Assembly (NCBI GenBank): GCA_947502805.1
Contig: CANNBR010000057.1
Coordinates: 1-5,117 of the forward strand
Reading direction: 5' to 3'
DNA length: 5,117 nt
DNA from: a bacterium
Lineage (GTDB): Bacteria > Babelota > Babeliae > Babelales > CAIQNR01
The notes under the pieces are model-generated. The model did not search any database, was not told the DNA's origin, and was given only the letters and a program-made list of their open reading frames with translations. Shown piece after piece: positions 1 to 5,117 of this stretch. Each line of letters begins with the position of its first letter. Positions within the stretch are counted from its first letter, which is position 1. The position numbers and the translations under genes were made by a program.

Positions 1-655
1 GCTGTATTGTTATTAAAAACAGTATGCGTTTTTGCTCATCAGTACGTTTTTTAGTAAGTACGCAGATATCTTTTAATAAGGCGCTTTCAAGAATGGTAGA
101 TGCTTTAGGGCTGTAGAATTTGATCTGGTAGTGATCATCGCTTTGTCCTGTAATGACAAATTGAGTTCCTGCAGAATAGCTCGTATTGGTTTCATAGCAG
201 TTCCAAGGGAGCGTGAGAGTAATAACTTTTTCTTTAAAGTTTTCTGGATCGGTAAGCGGAATAGTATTATTTTCTTCCAGATTTAATGTTGAAAGTGGTT
301 TTAGATTTTTTGTAAGGGTCCAAAAACGATTGTTCCGAGTTGAGGGGCTTTGACAAGAGGAGTTTTTAAGGTGCCAAAAAGATGTTTCTACATAAGATTG
401 TTCGCCGCTTTGTTCGATAATAGTAACTCTCTCATTAAAAAGAAGTTGTGTTGCACGGCAACAGAGAGAGGCGGGCTGTTTTTCAGAAAGTGGTAAAAAA
501 GCATATTTTTCATCTATGGTGTGGTGTTCTGTAGCAGAAAGCTTTTGAGAAAGAAGGTCCGCAACAGGAACAATGCAAACAGCTGGAATAGGTTTAGGAA
601 TGCCATAAACAGGATTGGCTAGAAGGACCATTAGAAGCGAAAAAGTGCGATTCAT
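1..655 (-). CDS. Exported SH3-domain protein, probable N-terminal part of an NlpC/P60 (C40) peptidase; 3' end outside window
   Basis: Reading leftwards from ATG at 655, the frame stays open for 218 codons to the window edge, so the C-terminus is missing. The start is supported by an AAGGA ribosome binding site about 7 bases upstream. Residues 1-18 form a short signal peptide (Met-Asn-Arg, a hydrophobic core, then PVYG), so the product is exported. Residues about 26-85 contain VPVADL followed by ATQLLFNERVTIIE and SYVET. This is the pattern of the first bacterial SH3-like domain in NlpC/P60 gamma-D-glutamyl-diamino-acid endopeptidases (consensus PVADLR...SQLLFGE.V.VLE...W..V). A second SH3-like stretch follows around residues 164-185 (GTQFVITGQSDDHYQIKFY). 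Proteins of this type cut peptidoglycan stem peptides, but the catalytic Cys-His domain would lie beyond position 1 and is not seen, so the enzyme assignment is inferred. Six cysteines are present (residues 27, 64, 65, 104, 151 and 198), which would allow disulfides after export. The gene diverges from the C39-like gene. Confidence 0.75.
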   Translation of the reverse strand, partial: MNRTFSLLMVLLANPVYGIPKPIPAVCIVPVADLLSQKLSATEHHTIDEKYAFLPLSEKQPASLCCRATQLLFNERVTIIEQSGEQSYVETSFWHLKNSSCQSPSTRNNRFWTLTKNLKPLSTLNLEENNTIPLTDPENFKEKVITLTLPWNCYETNTSYSAGTQFVITGQSDDHYQIKFYSPKASTILESALLKDICVLTKKRTDEQKRILFLITIQ

Positions 656-779
656 ATAAGTTCCTTTTTTAAAAGAGAAAGATAAGAGTAAAAGCATGCT
701 CGTTTTTTGAAAATATTGTAAGACTGCCCTCCCTATCGTTACGCTTAAAAGCATATTTTCTAGAAAAAGGGGAAATGGG
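656..779. promoter_or_regulatory. Divergent intergenic region with putative promoters for both flanking genes
   Basis: This 124-bp gap separates two divergent genes, so it must hold both promoters unless one gene is transcribed from within the other. For the leftward gene, a TACAAT hexamer (5 of 6 to the -10 consensus) is read on the minus strand at 720-715, but its -35 is poor. For the rightward gene, TTGAAA at 707-712 could be a -35, with CCCTAT at 731-736 as a weak -10. Neither is convincing. A palindrome AGCATGCT lies at 693-700, and TAAAAGCAT occurs twice in direct orientation (689-697 and 746-754). The rightward gene has a clear ribosome binding site, AAGGGGAA, ending about 6 bases before its ATG at 780. 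Confidence 0.35.
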
Positions 780-1835
780 ATGAAGCTAAGAGTAGCGGTA
801 GTTGTTGGGTTTATGCTTAGTGCATATGTGGATGCATCGGAAGCTCAAGAGTTGATTCCTTGGTCTCGAGTTTACAAAAAAATCTATACAGAAGAGGAAT
901 GTGATCGCCATTGTTTTTCAAAAGAATTACTATTTACTCATTCTAAGGCTATCCCCTTTACTCAATTGATAGTGTCATTTAATGTAGATCGTCCTACAGA
1001 TGGTAGTTTTGATTTTTTTTTAAGAGTGCATACGCAAGGTAAAAATAATAATGAATGGGGACCTTGGAGTAAAATTGCTAGCTGGTCAGATAGTGCTCAA
1101 AAAAGTTTTTTTAGTAAAAATTACGATGCCACTTTCAATTATGTGCGCTTAGAAATGAATACGGTTCTTCTTGAAGATAGCTATGGAGATGGGTTTCAAT
1201 TAAGGGTAGAAAAAACAAAGACAGCTACTCTTGATGCGGTAAAGGGACTTTTTGTGTGTGCTTCAAATTACAAAGAGTTCAAGCCAGAAAGGCCTTATTT
1301 GGCAAGCAAAGGTCTTGCTTCTGTCAGAGTAAAAGGAGTGCTAAAAAAATCCCAAAAATTGATTGACCATCCTCGGATTGGAGCATTGTGTTCTCCTACA
1401 ACATTGAGCATGGTTCTTGAGTTTTTAATGCAGGAATCAATTGACCCTTTAGAAACTGCCAGAAATGTGTACGACGAGGGGTTAGATGTATTTGGTAGTT
1501 GGCCTTTTAACATGTCATATGCTTTTGAAAAAACAAATGGGCTCTTTTTTTTCTATGTAGCTCGCCTTTCATCATTTTCTCAATTGCATACAATACTTTC
1601 ATTTATGCCAGTTGGATTGAGTGTGCGTGGAGCTATTAAAGGGGCTCGTAAAAACTATCCAAGCGGACACTTTTTGGTAGTTGTTGGCTATGATGCAGAT
1701 AAAAAACAGGTTATTTGTTTTGACCCCGCTTTTGATACTCTTGATAAAGTAGAGGTTGCTTATGATATTGCAGAGTTTTTGCCCGCTTGGGAACGGTCAA
1801 ACAGACTTATTTATCGAGTTCAATCCCGTGCTTAA
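780..1835 (+). CDS. Exported C39-like cysteine peptidase family protein
   Basis: The 351-residue product starts at ATG 780, 7 bases after GGGG of a strong ribosome binding site. Residues 1-22 look like a signal peptide (charged start, hydrophobic core, small residues SEA before Gln23). Residues about 55-165 are beta-rich and resemble the sandwich region found before the catalytic domain in 'peptidase C39 family' proteins (WGPWSKIASWSD; YVRLEMNT; FQLRVE). The papain-like catalytic region follows. Cys204 lies in GALCSPTTLSMVLEF, matching the family's WCSPTS motif. His297 is in SGHFLVVVGYDAD and Asp315 in CFDPAFD. Gln192 in KSQ aligns with the usual oxyanion-hole Gln. The triad is thus complete, and an active thiol peptidase in the periplasm or outside the cell is the natural reading. 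Its substrate is unknown. It lacks the transporter domains of C39 bacteriocin exporters, so it is not one of those. No strong terminator follows, only AT-rich sequence. Confidence 0.75.
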   Translation: MKLRVAVVVGFMLSAYVDASEAQELIPWSRVYKKIYTEEECDRHCFSKELLFTHSKAIPFTQLIVSFNVDRPTDGSFDFFLRVHTQGKNNNEWGPWSKIASWSDSAQKSFFSKNYDATFNYVRLEMNTVLLEDSYGDGFQLRVEKTKTATLDAVKGLFVCASNYKEFKPERPYLASKGLASVRVKGVLKKSQKLIDHPRIGALCSPTTLSMVLEFLMQESIDPLETARNVYDEGLDVFGSWPFNMSYAFEKTNGLFFFYVARLSSFSQLHTILSFMPVGLSVRGAIKGARKNYPSGHFLVVVGYDADKKQVICFDPAFDTLDKVEVAYDIAEFLPAWERSNRLIYRVQSRA

Positions 1836-1916
1836 AAACTTAATATTTTAGATTATTTTTCATTCTTTAAATCCTTCCTAATTTACATAACAGTCATTTT
1901 TTTATTTTATCAATTA

Positions 1917-1946
1917 TTGACAGTTTGAATAATTAAACTGTAGGCT
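1917..1946 (+). promoter_or_regulatory. Probable sigma70-type promoter of the amidase gene, with operator-like inverted repeat
   Basis: TTGACA at 1917-1922 is a perfect -35 hexamer. TAGGCT at 1941-1946 keeps the key first T, second A and last T of the -10, with an 18-bp spacer. Directly upstream, 1893-1916 is almost pure A/T with a run of T, like an UP element. A perfect inverted repeat, ACAGTTT at 1920-1926 and AAACTGT at 1935-1941 separated by 8 bp, occupies the spacer and touches both hexamers. A repressor bound there would block RNA polymerase. The operator role is inferred from position and symmetry alone. Transcription would begin near 1953, leaving a leader of about 70 bases. Confidence 0.55.
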
Positions 1947-1964
1947 GAAAGTGAAATAGGGTAG

Positions 1965-1997
1965 CAGCCAGAAGTAGTTACGCAGTAACAGAGGCTG
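1965..1997 (+). promoter_or_regulatory. Stem-loop in the amidase 5' leader
   Basis: CAGCC at 1965-1969 can pair with GGCTG at 1993-1997. Inside it, GTTAC at 1977-1981 pairs with GTAAC at 1985-1989 around a GCA loop, with an asymmetric internal loop of 7 and 3 bases. The hairpin ends about 16 bases before the GGGGG ribosome binding site (2014-2018) of the ATG at 2023, so it could affect translation or mRNA stability. I do not recognise it as a known riboswitch class. No run of U follows it, so it is not an intrinsic terminator. Confidence 0.4.
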
Positions 1998-2022
1998 GCG
2001 ATAAAAGGGATAAGGGGGAAGT

Positions 2023-2592
2023 ATGAAGGTTTTCTTTAAGGGATTACTGAGTTTGGGTATTAGTTTGTCTTTTGGTGTTATGCAGGCAAAAACAGAAGTT
2101 AAGCATCCATTAGAAGTTCAAACAGGTATTGTTAAAATTATTGATATTTCTCATCATAAAGGGGTGGTTGGAGAGCGAATAACGCTTCGATTTAATGGGA
2201 ATCCTCTTTTTAACCATTTACCTTCAGTGCCAGGTTCAGAAGGACAAGCTCAGGGAACTATTAAAGAGTATTGTTTTTTCCTTCCACAAACTGTTTTAAA
2301 AGGAGATAACACTAAGCGATTTGTTCAACAAATGAATGCGACTATTTATCCTGCTTATTGTGTATCTCTTGAGTTTCATAGTGTTCCAATTGAGGGATAT
2401 TTGCTTACGGTAAAATTTGATTCTTCAAAAGTTGGTTTCCAGCTTGAGTCAGGAAGTTCTCCTAAGGGGGAACCAAGCATTTTCTTTACGTTTTATGATC
2501 GAGGAAAGCTTCAAATTATTAATGAAAGACATAGTACTGTTTTAAATCTTGCCCATTTTGATGGCAGTTATTTAAAAAAAAAGTATGCATAG
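2023..2592 (+). CDS. N-terminal (AMIN-like) part of a split AmiC-like amidase
   Basis: This frame runs from ATG 2023, preceded by a strong AAGGGGG ribosome binding site, to TAG 2590, giving 189 residues if no shift occurs. Residues 1-22 are a typical signal peptide (MKVFFKG, hydrophobic core, MQA before Lys23). The remainder is beta-rich, with alternating strands such as ERITLRF, KEYCFFLP, YCVSLEF, GYLLTVKF and SIFFTFYD. That fits an AMIN-like domain, which in AmiC-type proteins directs the amidase to peptidoglycan at the septum. The AMIN call rests on position and strand pattern, not on a sharp motif. The frame contains no amidase catalytic residues. It ends two codons after the slippery A run, and shifting -1 there continues directly into the Amidase_3 domain as one protein of about 392 residues. 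Unshifted, it would yield a short exported domain alone. Confidence 0.65.
   Translation: MKVFFKGLLSLGISLSFGVMQAKTEVKHPLEVQTGIVKIIDISHHKGVVGERITLRFNGNPLFNHLPSVPGSEGQAQGTIKEYCFFLPQTVLKGDNTKRFVQQMNATIYPAYCVSLEFHSVPIEGYLLTVKFDSSKVGFQLESGSSPKGEPSIFFTFYDRGKLQIINERHSTVLNLAHFDGSYLKKKYA
2571..2583 (+). promoter_or_regulatory. Slippery homopolymer joining the two amidase frames (-1 shift)
   Basis: In the upstream frame the codons read TAT TTA AAA AAA AAG TAT GCA TAG. Nine A run from 2574 to 2582. Two canonical -1 slippery heptamers lie in frame: T-TTA-AAA at 2571-2577 and A-AAA-AAG at 2577-2583. The latter is the heptamer of the Escherichia coli dnaX frameshift. A -1 shift, or transcripts carrying one extra A, gives LKKKVCIALDYGHGG and opens the complete catalytic domain. 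The shift falls just before the zinc-binding motif. I see only a weak possible downstream stem (ATG/CAT and ATA/TAT, 2585-2609) and no Shine-Dalgarno-like stimulator upstream. Transcriptional slippage is therefore at least as likely as ribosomal frameshifting, and a homopolymer sequencing error is not excluded. Confidence 0.5.
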
Positions 2593-3200
2593 CGCTTGAT
2601 TATGGTCATGGGGGTAAAGATCCAGGATATGTGACTTCTGATTCAACTGTTTTAGAAAAAGATATAAATCGTCAGATTGGTTCAAAAGTTGCTTACTTGC
2701 TTGAAAAACAGGGGTATGAAGTTGTTCTTACTCGTGAAGAAGATGTAACAGTCTCTTTAGGTGAAAGAACTTCTTTTGCTAATCAAAAACAAGCAGACAT
2801 ATTGTTTTCACTTCATGCAAATTCTGGCCCTGCTTCAACAATGGGAGTTGAAACATTCTATTTTGACCCGGCACTTTTAAAAAATGAACTTGAATCTATT
2901 GATTCAAAAACAAAAGCTTTTATTATAAAAACTGTTTCTCAGTGGCATCTTATGAGCAAGGAACTTGCTAAAGATGTGCAAAGCTCAGTCATACAGAATA
3001 CTTACGCAACCGATAGACGGATAAAAAAAGGAGTTATACAAGTACTGTTAGGCTTTCAGGGCCCAGCAGCGCTTATTGAGGTTGGGTATTTAAGCAATGA
3101 TCATGAGCGAGCATTGTTATGCTCAGAATCTTATAAAGAACGTGTAGCAGAAGGTATTTATGAAGGAATAAAAATGTTTGTCGATAAGCATTTTGCCTGA
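2583..3200 (+). CDS. N-acetylmuramoyl-L-alanine amidase catalytic domain (Amidase_3), reached by -1 frameshift
   Basis: Numbered in the joined 392-residue product, this 205-codon stretch begins VCIALDYGHGGKDPGY and shows every hallmark of the zinc-dependent Amidase_3 family, which cleaves the bond between N-acetylmuramic acid and L-alanine in peptidoglycan. Zinc ligands are His196 in DYGHGGKDPG, Glu212 in VLEKDIN and His265 in FSLHANS. The catalytic Glu353 is in ALIEVGYLSN. VVLTREED and LGERTSFAN are also family-typical. From the preceding stop at 2559 to beyond His196 the frame contains no ATG, GTG or TTG. The first possible start, GTG 2631, would lose the first zinc ligand. Independent translation would therefore give a dead enzyme, and joining to the upstream frame supplies both signal peptide and start. 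No stop or further shift interrupts it to TGA 3198, so selection appears to maintain it. dnaA follows after 73 bp. Confidence 0.85.
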   Translation, partial: VCIALDYGHGGKDPGYVTSDSTVLEKDINRQIGSKVAYLLEKQGYEVVLTREEDVTVSLGERTSFANQKQADILFSLHANSGPASTMGVETFYFDPALLKNELESIDSKTKAFIIKTVSQWHLMSKELAKDVQSSVIQNTYATDRRIKKGVIQVLLGFQGPAALIEVGYLSNDHERALLCSESYKERVAEGIYEGIKMFVDKHFA

Positions 3201-3209
3201 TTTTATCGA
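3181..3209 (+). repeat. Inverted repeat across the amidase stop and dnaA promoter
   Basis: TCGATAA at 3181-3187 is exactly complementary to TTATCGA at 3203-3209, with a nested GCA-TTT-TGC hairpin at 3188-3196. It covers the last amidase codons, and the putative dnaA -35 hexamer lies in its loop. There is no following T run, so it is not a standard terminator. It could be an mRNA end-stabilising hairpin or a regulator site for dnaA. Confidence 0.4.
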
Positions 3210-3221
3210 TCGTGTTATCTT
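3193..3221 (+). promoter_or_regulatory. Putative dnaA promoter
   Basis: TTGCCT at 3193-3198 (4 of 6 to the -35 consensus) and TATCTT at 3216-3221 (4 of 6 to the -10) are separated by 17 bp. The -10 carries an extended TGn element (TG at 3213-3214). Transcription would start near 3228, about 46 bases before the GTG start of dnaA. Read-through from the amidase operon is an additional possibility. No DnaA box overlaps it, so autoregulation is not visible. Confidence 0.4.
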
Positions 3222-3273
3222 CTTCTCTCTACTGTTTTGTCTTACTCTCATTATTAAAAATAGAGGATCTTTT

Positions 3274-4650
3274 GTGCTAAGTCGTATTTGGCAAGATTTT
3301 TTAACGATCGTTCGCGAAGAAATGGGCAGCCGGGTGATAGAAACCTGGTTGAAGGCTGTATCTTTGCATCAATGGGATCAGGATAAAAATACGATTTATG
3401 TTCAGGCCCCAAACGTCTTTGTTAAAGATTGGATTCAGGGCAAGTATGCAGATGTTTTCCGTATACATTTAAGTAGACTTTTCAATGTTGAGGGAGACCT
3501 CAAAGTAGTTTTTTTGAGTCCTTCAGAAAAAAAGGATTTGATTACTCCTGCGGTACTTGCAACAAGTAAAAATACTCAGTCTGCACGAATAACCTCTAAT
3601 GGGTTAATGGCAGCTTCTATAAAACAGGTAACAAGGCTCAATCCTGAATATACATTCGATACCTTTGTAGTTGGTTCAAATAATTCTCTTGCCTATGCGG
3701 CAGCGACTGCTATTTCAGAAGAACAAGGAGGCTATTATAATCCACTTTTTATTTATGGATGCTCAGGTCTTGGAAAAACCCATTTGCTTCACGCCATTGG
3801 CAATGCTACCCAACAAAGAGACCCGCAAGCGGTGGTGATGTATCAAACAACCGATCGTTTTGTGAATGAATTTATTACTGCAATTAGATTTAATAAGGTG
3901 CATTTGTTTCAACAAAAGTATCGTAAGTTAGATCTTTTGTTGATTGATGACATTCAATTTATTTCCAATAAAGAGCAGACGCAGGAAGCGTTTTTTCATA
4001 TTTTTAATGCACTTTATGAAAAGCGAAAACAGATTGTCTTTTCAAGTGATCTGTTTCCTAGGCATATTAATGGGCTTGAAGAGCGATTACGCTCGCGTCT
4101 TGAAGGGGGCCTTGTGGTGGATATCCATAAGCCAGCTCTTGAAACGAAAATTGCAATCTTAAAAAAGAAGGCAGCATTGCATAATGAAACATTAAGCGAT
4201 GCATTGGCTGAGTATATAGCTGTTCGAGTAGTTTCAAATGTACGGGAGCTTGAAGGATTATTAGTTCGTATTTTGGCTTTTTCTTCTTTAACTCGCCAGC
4301 CTGTTTCGTTAGAACTTGCGCGCAAAGTGTTAGCTCAAACCCCTTCAGTTAAGGCTGAAGAAAAGATAGATTTTGAGCGAATAACTTCCTCTGTCTGTAA
4401 ATTTTATTCTTATAAGCTGTCTGATTTGCGTTCAGAAAGTAGGGTGAAAGATATTGCGCTTGTTCGCCAAGTTGCCATGTATCTTATGAAAAAAATGACC
4501 GATAAATCGCTTAGTGAAATTGGGGTTTACCTGGGGCGTAAAAATCATTCTACCGTTATACACGCTTTTGATCGGGTACAAGATTTTATGGAAAAAGATA
4601 GCGAACTACGCGCAATTGTCGAAAAAATTGAAAGCGAAATCTCACGTTAG
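3274..4650 (+). CDS. dnaA: Chromosomal replication initiator protein DnaA
   Basis: DnaA is the AAA+ ATPase that binds DnaA boxes at oriC and opens the origin for DnaB loading. From GTG 3274 the protein has 458 residues, the normal length, and begins LSRIWQDFLTIVREEMG, a standard domain I (about 1-75). A flexible domain II follows. Domain III starts at LNPEYTFDTFVVGSNN and has Walker A GCSGLGKTH (162-170), Walker B LLLIDD (Asp225, Asp226), sensor I near FSSD, box VII LEERLRSRLEGGL with arginines 271, 273 and 275, and sensor II Arg324 in NVRELEG. Domain IV ends with the DNA-binding signature LGRKNHSTVIHA (420-431). AGAGGA at 3262-3267 is a good ribosome binding site for the GTG. The same frame is open back to a TTG at 3178, but that adds a hydrophobic stretch foreign to DnaA. 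The gene overlaps the convergent neighbour's stop by 4 bases. Confidence 0.97.
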   Translation: MLSRIWQDFLTIVREEMGSRVIETWLKAVSLHQWDQDKNTIYVQAPNVFVKDWIQGKYADVFRIHLSRLFNVEGDLKVVFLSPSEKKDLITPAVLATSKNTQSARITSNGLMAASIKQVTRLNPEYTFDTFVVGSNNSLAYAAATAISEEQGGYYNPLFIYGCSGLGKTHLLHAIGNATQQRDPQAVVMYQTTDRFVNEFITAIRFNKVHLFQQKYRKLDLLLIDDIQFISNKEQTQEAFFHIFNALYEKRKQIVFSSDLFPRHINGLEERLRSRLEGGLVVDIHKPALETKIAILKKKAALHNETLSDALAEYIAVRVVSNVRELEGLLVRILAFSSLTRQPVSLELARKVLAQTPSVKAEEKIDFERITSSVCKFYSYKLSDLRSESRVKDIALVRQVAMYLMKKMTDKSLSEIGVYLGRKNHSTVIHAFDRVQDFMEKDSELRAIVEKIESEISR

Positions 4651-5117
4651 CCAGAAGATTTCTCTTTGCGTTTAAAGTGCTCGTCAATTTCTTTAAAAAT
4701 ATTTCGTTCTGTTTGTTCAGTTTTTTCATAAACATGTTCTAACTCTTCCCTATCATTAGAATATATTTGTGGGAGGTATTTTTTAGGTCCTTCATAGGGC
4801 GGACGGCTGTTTTTTTGTAGTTCTTTACGATCACGATTTGTTCTGCCGAAATATTCGTAAAAACCTTTTTTTACAAGGAAAGAGTACCATTGTGAGTATG
4901 AGTCTATGTGGATCGGATCTTTAAGCCCAATCATAGTTGGTGAATGTTCTGTATCGATAATTACGATTTTATTTGTTTCATCTTCAACTACAAAATTGCT
5001 TGAATGAGGGTCCATAAGGCATTCGAGGTAGTTGCAAACAGCTACTCCAAAATCGCGATCTTCCTTTTTCTTGATTGAAAATTCTCGTTTAACTTGAATC
5101 GCATCCTCTACAATTGC
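4647..5117 (-). CDS. Kinase/phosphotransferase-like protein of unknown function, C-terminal part; 5' end outside window
   Basis: Reading leftwards from the window edge, 156 codons are open to TAA at 4649-4647. The ATG at 5015 is internal, because the frame continues without a stop upstream through 34 more codons, so the true start lies beyond 5117. Visible residues 36-41 read DPHSSN, followed after a short strand-turn by KIVIIDTE (50-57). This spacing resembles the catalytic loop (Asp, then Asn five residues on) and the metal-binding Asp of aminoglycoside phosphotransferase/kinase-fold enzymes (compare HxDxHxxN and IDFE). The second half is charged and probably helical (EELEHVYEKTEQTERNIFKEIDEHFKRKEK). 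The N-lobe with ATP-binding motifs is not in view, so a kinase role is inferred and substrate unknown. The gene converges on dnaA with a 4-base stop overlap and no terminator hairpin between them. Confidence 0.7.
   Translation of the reverse strand, partial: AIVEDAIQVKREFSIKKKEDRDFGVAVCNYLECLMDPHSSNFVVEDETNKIVIIDTEHSPTMIGLKDPIHIDSYSQWYSFLVKKGFYEYFGRTNRDRKELQKNSRPPYEGPKKYLPQIYSNDREELEHVYEKTEQTERNIFKEIDEHFKRKEKSSG

Noticed and set aside
693..700. Palindrome AGCATGCT and nearby TAAAAGCAT direct repeats
   Set aside because: They are too short and AT-biased to claim a regulator site. They are noted only within the intergenic entry.
1295..1513. Minus-strand open frame of 72 codons
   Set aside because: It lies antisense within the well-supported C39-like gene, including its catalytic Cys region, and has no recognisable motif.
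1831..1851. Possible terminator after the C39-like gene (TAAAA ... TTTTA)
   Set aside because: The potential stem is A/T only and weak, as expected by chance in this AT-rich gap.
2631..3200. Separate amidase gene starting at GTG 2631
   Set aside because: This start would remove the GHGG zinc histidine, and no ribosome binding site precedes it. The frame is homologous to amidases well upstream of the GTG.
3944..4162. Plus-strand open frame of 72 codons
   Set aside because: It is an out-of-frame shadow inside the AAA+ domain of dnaA.
4014..4325. Minus-strand open frame of 103 codons
   Set aside because: It is antisense to the conserved box VII to sensor II region of dnaA, and its composition is as expected for a shadow.
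4640..4690. Bidirectional terminator between dnaA and the convergent gene
   Set aside because: The two stop codons overlap and no stem followed by a T run is visible around them.
4906..4914. TGTGGATCG, a partial match to an inverted DnaA box
   Set aside because: It is a single copy with two mismatches, inside a coding region and without a cluster or AT-rich unwinding element. No oriC can be called here.

Overview
The window is 5.1 kb of AT-rich bacterial DNA and is densely coded. It carries five gene loci: two run off the window edges, and one is split by a frameshift. From left to right they are: (1) a minus-strand gene, partial at its 3' end, for an exported protein with SH3-like segments of the kind found in front of NlpC/P60 peptidoglycan peptidases; (2) a divergent plus-strand gene for an exported C39-like (papain-fold) cysteine peptidase; (3) a plus-strand AmiC-like N-acetylmuramoyl-L-alanine amidase gene split into two reading frames at a run of nine A; (4) dnaA, the replication initiator; (5) a minus-strand gene, partial at its 5' end, converging on dnaA, whose product has kinase/phosphotransferase-like motifs.

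The first three genes all encode proteins with N-terminal signal peptides, and two of them clearly belong to cell-wall hydrolase families. The organism therefore probably has an envelope with some peptidoglycan or a remnant of it. The low GC content, this gene mix and the kinase-like neighbour suggest a Gram-negative, host-associated lineage. Candidatus Dependentiae (TM6) is my best guess and a chlamydia-like bacterium the alternative. This is an impression from sequence style, not a demonstrated placement.

The most notable feature is the amidase locus. The upstream frame carries the signal peptide and an AMIN-like N-terminal region. The downstream frame carries a complete Amidase_3 domain with all expected zinc and catalytic residues, but it has no usable start codon before the first zinc-binding histidine. 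The two frames are joined by a -1 shift exactly at T-TTA-AAA-AAA-AAG, which contains the in-frame slippery heptamer A-AAA-AAG. Programmed frameshifting or transcriptional slippage is plausible. A sequencing undercall in the homopolymer, or a recent mutation, must be excluded.

Regulation: a good sigma70-type promoter (TTGACA, 18 bp, TAGGCT) with an AT-rich upstream tract lies before the amidase. A perfect 7-bp inverted repeat sits in its spacer, and a stem-loop-forming leader follows. dnaA has its own plausible extended -10 promoter in the 73-bp gap after the amidase. Its best start is a GTG with a strong ribosome binding site, giving the usual family length of 458 residues. No DnaA-box cluster, tRNA, rRNA, CRISPR or mobile element is visible, and no stretch over 300 bases lacks a gene.
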